Shown here: piece after piece, positions 17,837 to 25,671 of the stretch
Numbering within the stretch: position 1 is the first letter of the stretch
Layout of the letters: each line of letters begins with the position of its first letter
NCBI RefSeq assembly: GCF_027620315.1
Contig: NZ_JAPNNL010000004.1
Span: 38,732-102,731 of the forward strand
Reading direction: 5' to 3'
DNA: 64,000 nt
Source of the DNA: Nonomuraea corallina
GTDB lineage: Bacteria; Actinomycetota; Actinomycetes; Streptosporangiales; Streptosporangiaceae
Made by a program: the position numbers and the translations under genes
The notes under the pieces: model-generated
What the model was told of the DNA's origin: nothing
The model's database searches: none
The model's input: the letters and a program-made list of their open reading frames with translations, nothing else

Positions 17837-19363
17837 GTGACCCTCGTCCTCGATCGCTACCGGCTTGACCCCGTCCACCTGGGCAGGGGCGGTATGGGCG
17901 TGGTGTGGGGCGCCCAGGATGAGAAGCTCGGCCGCCGGGTGGCGATCAAGTTCATCCGGTTCCCGGATGGGATGCCTGATCCGGAACTTGAGGCCCGGTT
18001 CACCCACGAGGCGAAGATCATGTCGAGGCTCGCCCACCCCGGTGCGCCCGTGTTGCATGATTTCGGCAGCTATCAGGACCCGGCGCGGGGAAGCCGCCTG
18101 CTCATGGTGATGCAGTTCGTCGAGGGCACCGGGGTCGACGACGTCGTCGCCGAACACGGGCCTCTCCCGCTGGGATGGGTCGCGTCCATCGGCGCCCAGG
18201 TAGCGGCCGTGCTGGCGGCGGCGCACGAGCTCGGCATCCTGCACCGCGACCTGAAGCCGCCCAATCTCATGCTGCGCCGGGACGGTTCCATCCAGGTGGT
18301 GGACTTCGGCCTGGCGCTGATGGACGATCCCGCGCTGACCAGGCTGACCAGAACCGGCCAGCAGCTCGGCACCGCCGCCTACATGTCCCCTGAGCAGGTC
18401 AGTGCCGGCCAGCCCACGGAGAGAAGCGACATCTACTCGCTGGGCGCCGTGCTGCACGAGCTCCTCACCGGGCGGCATCTGTTCACCGGACCGTCCGAGT
18501 ACAGCGTGATGGACCAGCACATCAACGCGCGTCCCGTCGCGGTCGGGCAGCTCCGGCCGGACGTCCCGAGGGCGCTGGACGAGCTGATCCTCGCGATGCT
18601 GGAAAAGCAGCCGGAGGATCGCCCGGCGACGGCGGCCGAGGTGCATGATCGGCTCATGCCGTATCTGGCGGGGACGGGTCCGCTCGGCGACATGGCCACC
18701 CCCGGATCCAGCCCCACCAGGATGTACGCGCACGCGATCAGCCGCACGCTCACCGACGGAGTCCGATCATCGGTCCCCGCCACGATGAACGCTCCCGCAG
18801 ATGACCAGTTCAGCCGCAGCGACATCAGGCTCGCTCGCAGGCGGGCGATGTCTCTCGTCAAGGAGTCGCGATACGGAGACGCGGCGGACGTGCTCGCCCG
18901 GACCGCCGCGCCGGCGAGCGACAACCTGGGTGCGGTGGACCCGGATGTGATCGGCCTGCGCTGGCAGCTCGCGAATGTCCTGTTCGACTGCCAGGACCAC
19001 CGGCGGGCCGCACGCGAGTTCCAGCGGATCGCGGACGACCTGCTCCGGCAGGCGGCGCCCGACCACGAGCAGATATCCCAGTGCAGGCTGCAGGAAGCCA
19101 CCTGTCACCTCCACGCGGGCGATCCCGAGCTCGCGCTCCACATCATGCGCGAGCTGCTGGCGGACGAGACGAGCCGTTTCCCCGAGGACGACGCGCGGCT
19201 CCTGGAACTGCGGCGCCAGGTAGGCGAGCTGGAAGTCGGCATCGGTGCCGTTGACCAGGCCCGATCAACGCTCAGCAACCTGCGCGATGACCTCACCCGG
19301 CTCTACGGTTCAGACCACGGTGCCACCATCCGCGTGTCCGAACTGCTCGCAAGCCTGGCCTGA
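17837..19363 (+). CDS. Ser/Thr protein kinase with TPR-like C-terminus
   Basis: A 508-aa soluble Hanks-type kinase. The glycine loop is LGRGGMGVVW (15-24), the ATP lysine K38 is in VAIKFIRF, the catalytic loop HRDLKPPN begins at 136, DFG begins at 156, and YMSPEQ marks the activation segment. The domain ends near residue 280. There is no membrane helix and no PASTA repeat. Instead, residues about 335-508 are alternating helices of TPR type (QLANVLFDCQDHRRAAREF and similar), suited to protein binding. The GTG start at 17837 has GGAGG five bases upstream. Its place directly after the methyltransferase suggests a regulated defence or methylation unit. Confidence 0.9.
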   Translation: MTLVLDRYRLDPVHLGRGGMGVVWGAQDEKLGRRVAIKFIRFPDGMPDPELEARFTHEAKIMSRLAHPGAPVLHDFGSYQDPARGSRLLMVMQFVEGTGVDDVVAEHGPLPLGWVASIGAQVAAVLAAAHELGILHRDLKPPNLMLRRDGSIQVVDFGLALMDDPALTRLTRTGQQLGTAAYMSPEQVSAGQPTERSDIYSLGAVLHELLTGRHLFTGPSEYSVMDQHINARPVAVGQLRPDVPRALDELILAMLEKQPEDRPATAAEVHDRLMPYLAGTGPLGDMATPGSSPTRMYAHAISRTLTDGVRSSVPATMNAPADDQFSRSDIRLARRRAMSLVKESRYGDAADVLARTAAPASDNLGAVDPDVIGLRWQLANVLFDCQDHRRAAREFQRIADDLLRQAAPDHEQISQCRLQEATCHLHAGDPELALHIMRELLADETSRFPEDDARLLELRRQVGELEVGIGAVDQARSTLSNLRDDLTRLYGSDHGATIRVSELLASLA

Positions 19364-19398
19364 CCTTCTCCTCGTCCGGAGAGCTGTGGATGCGTTCG

Positions 19399-20133
19399 TC
19401 AGCCGGGGTCCGTGTCCAGGACGTAGCGCAGGTAGAAATCCGGTTTGGCCAGGAAGCGCCGCCAGTCGTCGACCAGTTGCAGGTTCTGCCATTCCGTCGT
19501 GCGGAGGCCGTGTTCGCCGACCTCGATGATCTGGGAGCCCGGCAGGCCGGCGAGGATCGGTGAGTGCGTGGCGCAGATGATCTGGCCGCCCTCCCGCGCG
19601 ACCCGGTGCATCAGGCCGACCAGGCGCAGGCATGAATGGAACGACAGCGCCGCTTCCGGCTCGTCCATCAGGTACAGCCCCGGCCCCGACACCATGCGGT
19701 CGAGTACGGTGAAGAATCCTTCGCCGTGGGACTGCTGGGCGAGGTCGTCGTCCCAGTACCCCGGCAGGCCCGACACGTTCCGGCCGAGGTTGAACAGCGT
19801 CTCGGCGCGGAAGAAGAACGCCCGCCGCTTGCGGCGAGGGCCGTGCAGCAGCCGGAGTCCGGTGGTGGTGAGTTCGGCGTCGAGGACCGCGCCCAACGCG
19901 GTGGGCTCGCCGGTCGAGGAGTACCTCGTCCCCGCCTTGCCGCCCTCGGAGTTGATGCCGCACACGTCGGCGATGGCCTCGACCAGCGTCGACTTCCCTG
20001 ACCCGTTCGCACCGACCAGGAAGGTGACCGGCTGGGTGAAGGTCAGCCCGTGCTCGACGAGATCGCGTACCAGGGGCAGGTCACCTGACCAGCCGCCCGG
20101 TGAGCGGGGAGCCGCGAGGCGCGTCAGCAGCAT
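19399..20133 (-). CDS. RecF/OLD-like AAA ATPase
   Basis: A 244-aa compact ABC-type ATPase with Walker A GANGSGKST (in FLVGANGSGKSTLVEAI), Walker B GLYLMDEPEAALS and a switch histidine in ICATHSPIL. The core is as in small ATPases related to OLD, RecF and the AAA_21/AAA_23 families. No nuclease or coiled-coil insertion of useful length is present, so it is a minimal version. Many such proteins in actinomycetes are orphan. It converges with the kinase gene (35 bp apart). A defence role is possible from the location only. Confidence 0.8.
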   Translation of the reverse strand: MLLTRLAAPRSPGGWSGDLPLVRDLVEHGLTFTQPVTFLVGANGSGKSTLVEAIADVCGINSEGGKAGTRYSSTGEPTALGAVLDAELTTTGLRLLHGPRRKRRAFFFRAETLFNLGRNVSGLPGYWDDDLAQQSHGEGFFTVLDRMVSGPGLYLMDEPEAALSFHSCLRLVGLMHRVAREGGQIICATHSPILAGLPGSQIIEVGEHGLRTTEWQNLQLVDDWRRFLAKPDFYLRYVLDTDPG

Positions 20134-20172
20134 CGTCGGGCCCCCTCTGGTGCGGTGTGGCCGGGCGGCACG

Positions 20173-20739
20173 CTAGTGGTCCTCCGGGGTGCGGTCGAGG
20201 ATCAGGTCGGCGGCGCGGGCGAGGACCTGGGCCCGGGTGCGGTCGCCGTGGTCGGCGACGAGGAAGTGCTCACCGATGGCCACGCAGAAGGCGAGCATGC
20301 TTCGCGCCTCGACCTCGTCCGGGTCGGAGCAGAAGGTGCCGATCATCTCGCGCAGCAGCCCCATGCGCCGGTTGTCGACCCGCCGCAGGCGCTCGGCCAC
20401 CGCCTCGTCACGCCGGGCCCAGTCGCGGACGGCGAGGTCGATGGGGAGCAGGCGGCCGCTGGAGAAGGTGAGCATGCCCGCGCGCTGGATGCGGGCCTTC
20501 GGGTCGCCGCCTTCGCGCTCGACGCGGTCGAGGACCTCGTCCACGCTCTCCCGCTCCCAAGTGTCGAGCATCGCCGTCAGGAGCGCGTCGCGGTCGGCGA
20601 AGTAGCCGTAGAAGCCGCCTTTCGTGACGCCGAGCCGCTTGGCCAGCGCCTCGATCCGCACGGCGTCGGGACCTCCGGCGGCCAGGGTCCGCAGCCCTTC
20701 CTCGATCCACTTCTCACGCGGCGTCCGGGTCGCGCCCAC
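20173..20739 (-). CDS. TetR-family transcriptional repressor
   Basis: A 188-aa TetR regulator. The N-terminal HTH reads RIEALAKRLGVTKGGFYGYFADRD, the standard family signature, followed by an all-helical ligand-binding domain. The start is taken as GTG 20739, with GAGGTGG eight bases ahead; frames further upstream run through the operator region. Two identical palindromes lie between it and the divergent gene at 20838, so it probably represses both. Confidence 0.85.
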   Translation of the reverse strand: MGATRTPREKWIEEGLRTLAAGGPDAVRIEALAKRLGVTKGGFYGYFADRDALLTAMLDTWERESVDEVLDRVEREGGDPKARIQRAGMLTFSSGRLLPIDLAVRDWARRDEAVAERLRRVDNRRMGLLREMIGTFCSDPDEVEARSMLAFCVAIGEHFLVADHGDRTRAQVLARAADLILDRTPEDH

Positions 20740-20768
20740 GATGTGTGCCACCTCACCTCTCAACGATA

Positions 20769-20784
20769 TATACGCCGCCGTATA
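20769..20784. promoter_or_regulatory. TetR operator copy 1 (TATACG-N4-CGTATA)
   Basis: A perfect 6-bp inverted repeat, tatacg-ccgc-cgtata, in the divergent promoter between the TetR gene and the gene at 20838. The same palindrome recurs 34 bp further on, which makes an operator pair likely. Confidence 0.65.
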
Positions 20785-20802
20785 GTACGCGCTAACCTCC
20801 AT

Positions 20803-20818
20803 TATACGGCTGCGTATA
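20803..20818. promoter_or_regulatory. TetR operator copy 2 (TATACG-N4-CGTATA)
   Basis: The second exact copy of the palindrome, tatacg-gctg-cgtata. It ends 19 bp before the ATG at 20838 and would overlap the -10 or start region of that gene, consistent with repression. Confidence 0.65.
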
Positions 20819-20837
20819 TATCGAAGGAGGCGGGCGG

Positions 20838-21314
20838 ATGACCGGCTCGTCAGTGGAAAGCGCGGTGGGGAGGCGGGTGCCCGAGTCCGTCCGCGCCCTC
20901 AGTTCCTTGTCCCGGATCGACTACGCCGACCTCTTCACGCTCTCCACCGGGCAGAAGGCCGCCCCCGAGCAGTGGGCCCGCGCGATGTTCGGCGACGTTC
21001 CCGACGCCGGGGAGCGGTTCATCTGGGGCGTCCTCCTCGGGCTGCGTCTGAGCCGGGAACGATCGCCGGACACGGTGGCCGGGTGGCGGATCAACGGACG
21101 CGGCGGCGACTGGATCCGGCTCGAAGCCGCGTCCTGGTTCCTGTCCTGCGAGCTTCTCGTACGGACGAGCGGCGGGCAGGTGTCACTCGGGACCTTCCTG
21201 CGCTATGACCGGCCCCCGGGCCGCGGCGTGTGGCGCGCGCTGTCGGCGGTCCATCGCCTGCTGGTGCCGGGCGTGCTCCGTGACGCCGAGAGGCGGCTCC
21301 GCGGCGTTCGTTAG
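20838..21314 (+). CDS. conserved hypothetical protein (DUF2867-like)
   Basis: A 158-aa protein without a certain family. The start (SRIDYADLFTLSTG…PEQWARAMFG) and the middle WRINGRGGDWIRLEAASWFLS resemble DUF2867-type proteins; this assignment is tentative. ATG 20838 follows a strong AAGGAGG site. It is transcribed divergently from the TetR repressor across two operators, so it is the likely regulated target. Confidence 0.65.
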   Translation: MTGSSVESAVGRRVPESVRALSSLSRIDYADLFTLSTGQKAAPEQWARAMFGDVPDAGERFIWGVLLGLRLSRERSPDTVAGWRINGRGGDWIRLEAASWFLSCELLVRTSGGQVSLGTFLRYDRPPGRGVWRALSAVHRLLVPGVLRDAERRLRGVR

Positions 21315-21486
21315 CCGGCCGGCGTCCATGACGCCGCCGTGAGCCTGTGCGGCCGGGCCGGTTCCCTCCGCCTGCCGGGGGAGGAGGCATCCGCTGATCG
21401 GCGCAGGCGGGGGCGGCCCAGCCCCGCCTGCCGGATATGGCATGTTTTATCCAGTCTCAATACGATCTAGCCATGCCGGATGAGAC

Positions 21487-22140
21487 ATGACGATCAGAGT
21501 GGTCATCGCCGACGACCACGCCATGATCAGAGCGGGCCTGCGGCTGGTGGCGGAGAACGCCCCCGGCGTGGACGTGGTCGGCGAGGCGGCCGACGGCGTG
21601 GCGGCCGTCGCGGTGACGCGGCGCGAACGGCCGGACGTGCTGCTGCTCGACATCGCCATGCCGCGCCTGGACGGCCTGGCCGCCGCCACGACGTTGCTCG
21701 CCAACCCCGCACCGCCGCGGATCGTGATGCTGACGACCTTCGGCAGCGACGAGAACCTGCACGCCGCCCTGCGTACCGGGGTCAGCGGCTTCCTGCTGAA
21801 GAGCTCGCCCCCCGAGCACCTCGTGGAGGCGGTGCGGGTCGCGGCGGCGGGCGACGGGATGATCGATCCGGCGGTCACCCTGCGGGTCATCGCGTCCTTC
21901 GCCGCGCAGCCGCTCTCGCCGCCTCCGGAGCTGGACACCCTCACCCCGCGCGAGCTGGACGTGCTGCGGCTGCTGACCCGTGGCCTGTCCAACCGGGAGA
22001 TCGCGACGGAGGCGGGGATCAGCGAGGCGACGATCCGCGGCCATGTCGCCCAGGTCCTGCGCAAGCTGGGCGTGCGTGACCGTCTCCAGGCGGTGGTGTT
22101 CGCCTACGAGTCCGGTTTCGTCCGCCCAGGCCGGCCATGA
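21487..22140 (+). CDS. NarL/LuxR-type response regulator
   Basis: A 217-aa response regulator. The receiver domain has the acidic pair in VVIADDHAMIR, the phosphoacceptor Asp in LLLDIAMPR (about residue 55), and the conserved Lys in FLLKSSPP. The C-terminal GerE/LuxR HTH reads LTPRELDVLRLLTRGLSNREIA. It overlaps its cognate kinase gene by ATGA, so the two are co-translated. Confidence 0.95.
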   Translation: MTIRVVIADDHAMIRAGLRLVAENAPGVDVVGEAADGVAAVAVTRRERPDVLLLDIAMPRLDGLAAATTLLANPAPPRIVMLTTFGSDENLHAALRTGVSGFLLKSSPPEHLVEAVRVAAAGDGMIDPAVTLRVIASFAAQPLSPPPELDTLTPRELDVLRLLTRGLSNREIATEAGISEATIRGHVAQVLRKLGVRDRLQAVVFAYESGFVRPGRP

Positions 22141-23297
22141 CGCGCGGCGGAGGCTGGCGGCCGAGCCGGCTGGACGTGCTGCTGGCGCTCGCCGTGGTCG
22201 TCGCCGGGCAGGTCGAGTCGTTCGGGCGGCAGGGGTTCGAGCCTGGCCAGATCAGCCGGCCGGTGCCGCTGGCCGTCGGCGCGGCCGCGGCCGGGGTGCT
22301 GCTGCTGTTCAGGCAGCGGTTCCCGATGAGCATGCTGCTCGCGCTGGTGGCCGTGGGCTTCGGCGTGCGGGAGGTCACGGACGCGGGCTACTACGCCGCC
22401 TGGCACTTCTACTCGACGCTCATCCTGGTGCACACCGTGGCCAGCGCGGCGGAGCTGCGTTCCCGGCGGGGGCTGGCGGGGTTGGGGAGCGTGCTGCTCG
22501 CGTACGCCTACTTGCAGACATTTCAGCACAACGACCTAGCGGAAGTGCTGATCAGCGCCATCTTCGTCGGCGTCGCGTACGCCAGCGGCATCCTGTTGCG
22601 CCGCCAGATCGACCAGACGCTGCGCGTCACCCGGCAGGCCACCCGGCTGGAGGTCGAGCGCGAGGAGCGCGCCCGGCAGGCGCTCGCCGGCGAGCGGGCG
22701 CGGATCGCCCGCGAGCTGCACGACATCGTCTCCCACAACGTCAGCCTCATGACCCTGCACACGGGCGGCGTACGGATGATGCTCCGCGACGACCCGGACC
22801 GCGAGCGCGAACGCGCGCTGCTGACCGGCGTCGAACGGGCGGGCCGCGAGGCCATCGAGGAACTGCGGCTCATGCTGGGCATGCTGCGCAGCCCTGCCGC
22901 CGCCGGCGCCGAACCGCACGCCGCCGGGCTGGACCGGCTCGACGCCCTCGCCGCCCAGGTCGAGGAGGCCGGTCCGGCCGTGGACCTGCGGGTCGAGGGC
23001 GATCCCAGGCCGTTGCCCCCGGGCCTGGACCTGTCGGCGTACCGGGTGGCCCAGGAGGCGCTGACCAACGCGCTGAAACACGCGCGGGCGACCCGGATCG
23101 CCGTCACCGTCGCCTACGCCCCCTCCTCCGTCACCGTGGAGGTCACCGACGACGGCCCGGGCGGCGGAGAGGGCGGCGGCAGCGGGCACGGCCTGATCGG
23201 GATGCGTGAACGCGTCGCCATGCACGGCGGCGACCTGTCGGCCGGGCCCCTGCCGGGCCGCGGCTACCGCGTGCGCGCCAGGTTCCCGACCGGCTGA
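22137..23297 (+). CDS. NarL-family sensor histidine kinase
   Basis: A 386-aa membrane histidine kinase. The N-terminal half has about five hydrophobic helices. The dimerisation domain (HisKA_3) carries the phosphorylated His in IARELHDIVSHNVSLM, and the ATPase domain has the N box YRVAQEALTNALKHA and the G boxes DDGPGGG and GHGLIGMRER. It partners the response regulator upstream. The signal is unknown. Its 3' end overlaps the minus-strand gene at 23264 by 34 bp. Confidence 0.93.
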   Translation: MTRGGGWRPSRLDVLLALAVVVAGQVESFGRQGFEPGQISRPVPLAVGAAAAGVLLLFRQRFPMSMLLALVAVGFGVREVTDAGYYAAWHFYSTLILVHTVASAAELRSRRGLAGLGSVLLAYAYLQTFQHNDLAEVLISAIFVGVAYASGILLRRQIDQTLRVTRQATRLEVEREERARQALAGERARIARELHDIVSHNVSLMTLHTGGVRMMLRDDPDRERERALLTGVERAGREAIEELRLMLGMLRSPAAAGAEPHAAGLDRLDALAAQVEEAGPAVDLRVEGDPRPLPPGLDLSAYRVAQEALTNALKHARATRIAVTVAYAPSSVTVEVTDDGPGGGEGGGSGHGLIGMRERVAMHGGDLSAGPLPGRGYRVRARFPTG

Positions 23298-23944
23298 TCC
23301 TGCTCGCCGGCCCACTCGGCGTCGCTCATCCGTACGATGCGCAGACCGATGATCCCGGCCCCCGCCACGTACAGCAGCCCGCCCACGACCGTGCCGATCG
23401 GGAAGATCGGCGCCGTGAAGATGCCCGCGAGGATCGCGAACGGCGCCCACCAGGGCGCGCGCCGGCAGTACGCCAGCACGAGCCCGAGCCCGAACAGCCC
23501 GAAGATCCCGGCGAAGCCCGGGATCTGGAACCCGAACACCACCCCCGGATCGCCGAACGCCTGGTCGCCGAGCGCGGCCCCCTCGGCGGGCGGCAGCGAG
23601 CGCTCCAGCCGCGCGTAGAAGTAGTCGCCCAGCATCAGCGCGGAGAAGTTCACCACGCCGAGCAGGGCCAGCCCGCCCGTGATGTGGCCGAGGAGCACGG
23701 CGCGGCGGCGCACCAGGTGGATCATGCCGACGATGCCCGGGACCAGCAGCACCCAGCTCCAGTGCAGGATCGCCGCGCTGACCGACACCTGCTCCAGGTA
23801 GCGCCCGTAGACGCCGACCGTGTCCCCGCCGCCCTGCCGCAGGGCGGGGTCCGCGACCACGGCTATGAGATACAGGACAGGCGCGACGATGAGGCTCGTT
23901 CCGGCGGCGAGCCTGCGAAATCTGATCGGATCCGACAACGACAT
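23264..23944 (-). CDS. multi-pass membrane protein, conserved hypothetical
   Basis: A 226-aa integral membrane protein with about six hydrophobic helices (LIVAPVLYLIAVVAD, WVLLVPGIVGMIHLV and others). It resembles unnamed actinobacterial membrane proteins of the DUF4386 kind, though that match is uncertain. The start is ATG 23944 with AAGGGGA upstream. It is convergent with the kinase gene, with overlapping 3' ends. Confidence 0.65.
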   Translation of the reverse strand: MSLSDPIRFRRLAAGTSLIVAPVLYLIAVVADPALRQGGGDTVGVYGRYLEQVSVSAAILHWSWVLLVPGIVGMIHLVRRRAVLLGHITGGLALLGVVNFSALMLGDYFYARLERSLPPAEGAALGDQAFGDPGVVFGFQIPGFAGIFGLFGLGLVLAYCRRAPWWAPFAILAGIFTAPIFPIGTVVGGLLYVAGAGIIGLRIVRMSDAEWAGEQDQPVGNLARTR

Positions 23945-24042
23945 GGTGGTCCCCTTACTGGCCTTCGATGGCAACGAAGGCTAGGAACGCCGGACCGTCC
24001 CCGTCATCCGCCGCCGGACCGACCCGCACCCCGCCGATCTAC

Positions 24043-24111
24043 CGGGTCGCGGCGCATCAGGCCGCCGGGTCGCGGCGCATCAGGCCGCCGGGTCGCGGCG
24101 CATCAGCAGGT
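24043..24111. repeat. three 23-bp tandem repeats at the methyltransferase 3' end
   Basis: A unit containing gggtcgcggcgcatcaggcc is repeated three times head to tail (boundaries approximate). The copy nearest the gene encodes the last residues MRRDPAA and the stop of the methyltransferase; the other two lie past the stop and would encode the same peptide and stop again. Confidence 0.8.
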
Positions 24112-24727
24112 GGCCCCGGCGGAACCGTTCGTCCTCCAGAGGCTCCCGCAGCATCCGCGCCACCTCGACGAACCCCTCCTCGCGCGCCAGCCCGGCCAGC
24201 TCGTCGATCGGCCACCGGTAGGCCGGGGTGACCCGGTGGTCGAACTCCACCACTGGGTCGCCCTCGGACTCGAAGAACCCGACCAGGAGATGTCCCCCTG
24301 GCGCCAGCACCCGGCGGAACTCGGCGAAATACGGCGGCAGCTCCGGCGGCGGGATGTGGATCATGGAGTACCAGGAGAGCAGCCCGCCCAGCTCCCCGTC
24401 GGCCACGTCGATCGCCCCCATCGAACCGACCTCGAACCGCAGGTCAGGGTAGTCCGCTCGGGCGATCTCGATCAGCGCCGGAGACAGATCGACCCCGAAG
24501 GGGTCCAGCCCCAGATCCCGCAGATGCGCCGTCATGTAGCCGGGCCCGCACCCGGCCTCGACGACCCGCCGCACCCCACCGGCCCGGACCAGGTCGGCGA
24601 ACGCGCCGACCACCGACCGATCCAGCGGCAACCGGTCGAGCGAGCCCCGCACGAAGTCGGCGTACAGGTCGGCGAGCGCGTCGTAGGCACCCGCGATCAC
24701 GTTCAGATAGGGGGAGGATTCAGCCAC
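24080..24727 (-). CDS. class I SAM-dependent methyltransferase
   Basis: A 215-aa methyltransferase with motif I VVEAGCGPGYMTAHL, motif II FGVDLSPALIEIAR and the post-motif segment LLSWYSMIHIPP typical of small-molecule enzymes. The substrate is unknown. GTG at 24727 gives MAESSPYLNVIAGAYD, the usual beginning in this family; the upstream frame is Arg/Pro-rich and unlikely to be translated. The stop codon lies in the innermost of three 23-bp tandem repeats. Confidence 0.8.
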   Translation of the reverse strand: MAESSPYLNVIAGAYDALADLYADFVRGSLDRLPLDRSVVGAFADLVRAGGVRRVVEAGCGPGYMTAHLRDLGLDPFGVDLSPALIEIARADYPDLRFEVGSMGAIDVADGELGGLLSWYSMIHIPPPELPPYFAEFRRVLAPGGHLLVGFFESEGDPVVEFDHRVTPAYRWPIDELAGLAREEGFVEVARMLREPLEDERFRRGHLLMRRDPAA

Positions 24728-24780
24728 GGCGGACGACTGTAGCCCATCGGCCCGCCGTCTTCCCGGGCTCGGGGTCAGGT

Positions 24781-25008
24781 GGCGGATCCGGCGCCCGCTA
24801 CCGCATCGGGGCCTACCGGTTCTGGCACCGGCACGTGGCAATCCTCCTCAACGGCACCCCCGACCCCGACTACACCGCCCACGCCGTCCTGGCCGCCCTG
24901 TCGGCCGAACACGTATCCGCCCTCCTGCCGGAACTGGGAGACAAACGCATACGCGCCGGCCTCCACCACCTCACACACGCGGCCCACTCGAACGCCCAAC
25001 GCCCGTAG
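24781..25008 (+). pseudogene. TetR C-terminal domain remnant
   Basis: An open frame of 75 codons ending in TAG reads YRIGAYRFWHRHVAILL, then DYTAHAVLAALSAEH and a final amphipathic helix. This looks like the ligand-domain end of a TetR-family regulator. No start codon or HTH is found upstream, where the sequence abruptly becomes unrelated. It is best read as the 3' stump of a deleted regulator gene. Confidence 0.45.
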
Positions 25009-25104
25009 CGGCCCTCAGAAGGCACCCCGGCTAGCACGACCCACGGTGCGTGGCGCGGATCTCCGACCGGCGCGAGCGACGCAGGTGACTCCGGTCCCGC
25101 GCGC

Positions 25105-25231
25105 TCACGTAGCCTGCCGGGGATTGTCCACCAGGCTGAGCAGGAAGGCCAGATCGGCCGTCAAGAGCCGAGGCCTCCAGGACGGCCCGGTTCAGCGGCC
25201 GTAGCGGCTCTTCAGGGGTCGTCGCTTCCAT
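25105..25231 (-). pseudogene. frameshifted micro-ORF
   Basis: From ATG 25231 the minus strand encodes MEATTPEEPLRPLNRAVLEA. A one-base frame change then continues plausibly as LTADLAFLLSLVDNPRQAT and stops at 25105. The two halves together look like a small protein of about 42 aa broken by an insertion of one C. The family is not recognised, and chance cannot be excluded. Confidence 0.3.
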
Positions 25232-25373
25232 CGGCGGCCTGACGAGCGCACGACGGTCCGGGCAAGCGCTTTCCGACCGATTGATCCCATGTCCGCAGCC
25301 TGCCGTCAACCGCGGGCCCTCCCGCCTCCAGGGCGACCAGCGGCGGCCCGTGAAACGTTCAGCGCCTCGCGGC

Positions 25374-25600
25374 CGCGCACCGGGACCCGTACGCATCGGG
25401 CGGCGGGGCACGTGGCGAACCCTGCGGAACGCAGCCGTACAGCCCCAGCCGACCGCTCCGCCACGATCGGCACCCCCCCGCCCGTGCTCGGCTTGAGCCT
25501 CTGCACCCCGGCGCACCGGGCGAACGGCTCCGGCATCGACCACCATGCACACCACTTCGACCGGAACGACCCGCACCACCAGCTCGTACGGCGCGTCACC
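25374..25600 (-). pseudogene. decayed copy of ATPase/95-aa gene pair
   Basis: Positions 25412-25600 closely match 3878-4065, the end of the RsbW-like ATPase gene, including the YELVVRV and VVCMVVDAGA region. Immediately next to it, 25374-25411 resembles the Arg-rich part of the 95-aa gene (near 3698-3730). The two are therefore joined with the intervening part deleted. No intact frame exists. This is a broken second copy of the left-end regulatory module. Confidence 0.6.
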
Positions 25601-25613
25601 CTCCCCCAGCGCC

Positions 25614-25641
25614 TTGACGCGCGACCGCTGGGCGACATACT
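25614..25641 (+). promoter_or_regulatory. candidate sigma70-type promoter for 25672 gene
   Basis: TTGACG at 25614-25619 is followed after 16 bp by CATACT at 25636-25641, with the ATG 31 bp downstream. This matches an HrdB-type promoter reasonably well. It is a visual call only. Confidence 0.35.
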
Positions 25642-25671
25642 GGCGGCAGTCGACGCGCCACAGGGGCACTC

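Larger units (their letters stand above)
25009..25671. other. gene-remnant region without an intact gene
   Basis: This 660-bp stretch holds the frameshifted micro-ORF and the decayed ATPase copy described separately, plus a promoter-like pair just before 25672. Other frames show no protein pattern. It looks like a recombination scar left by loss of regulatory genes. Confidence 0.5.

Noticed and set aside
24779..25204. 141-codon plus-strand frame over the TetR remnant
   Set aside because: Thr/Pro/Ser-rich out-of-frame reading of the TetR-like fragment; no conserved pattern.
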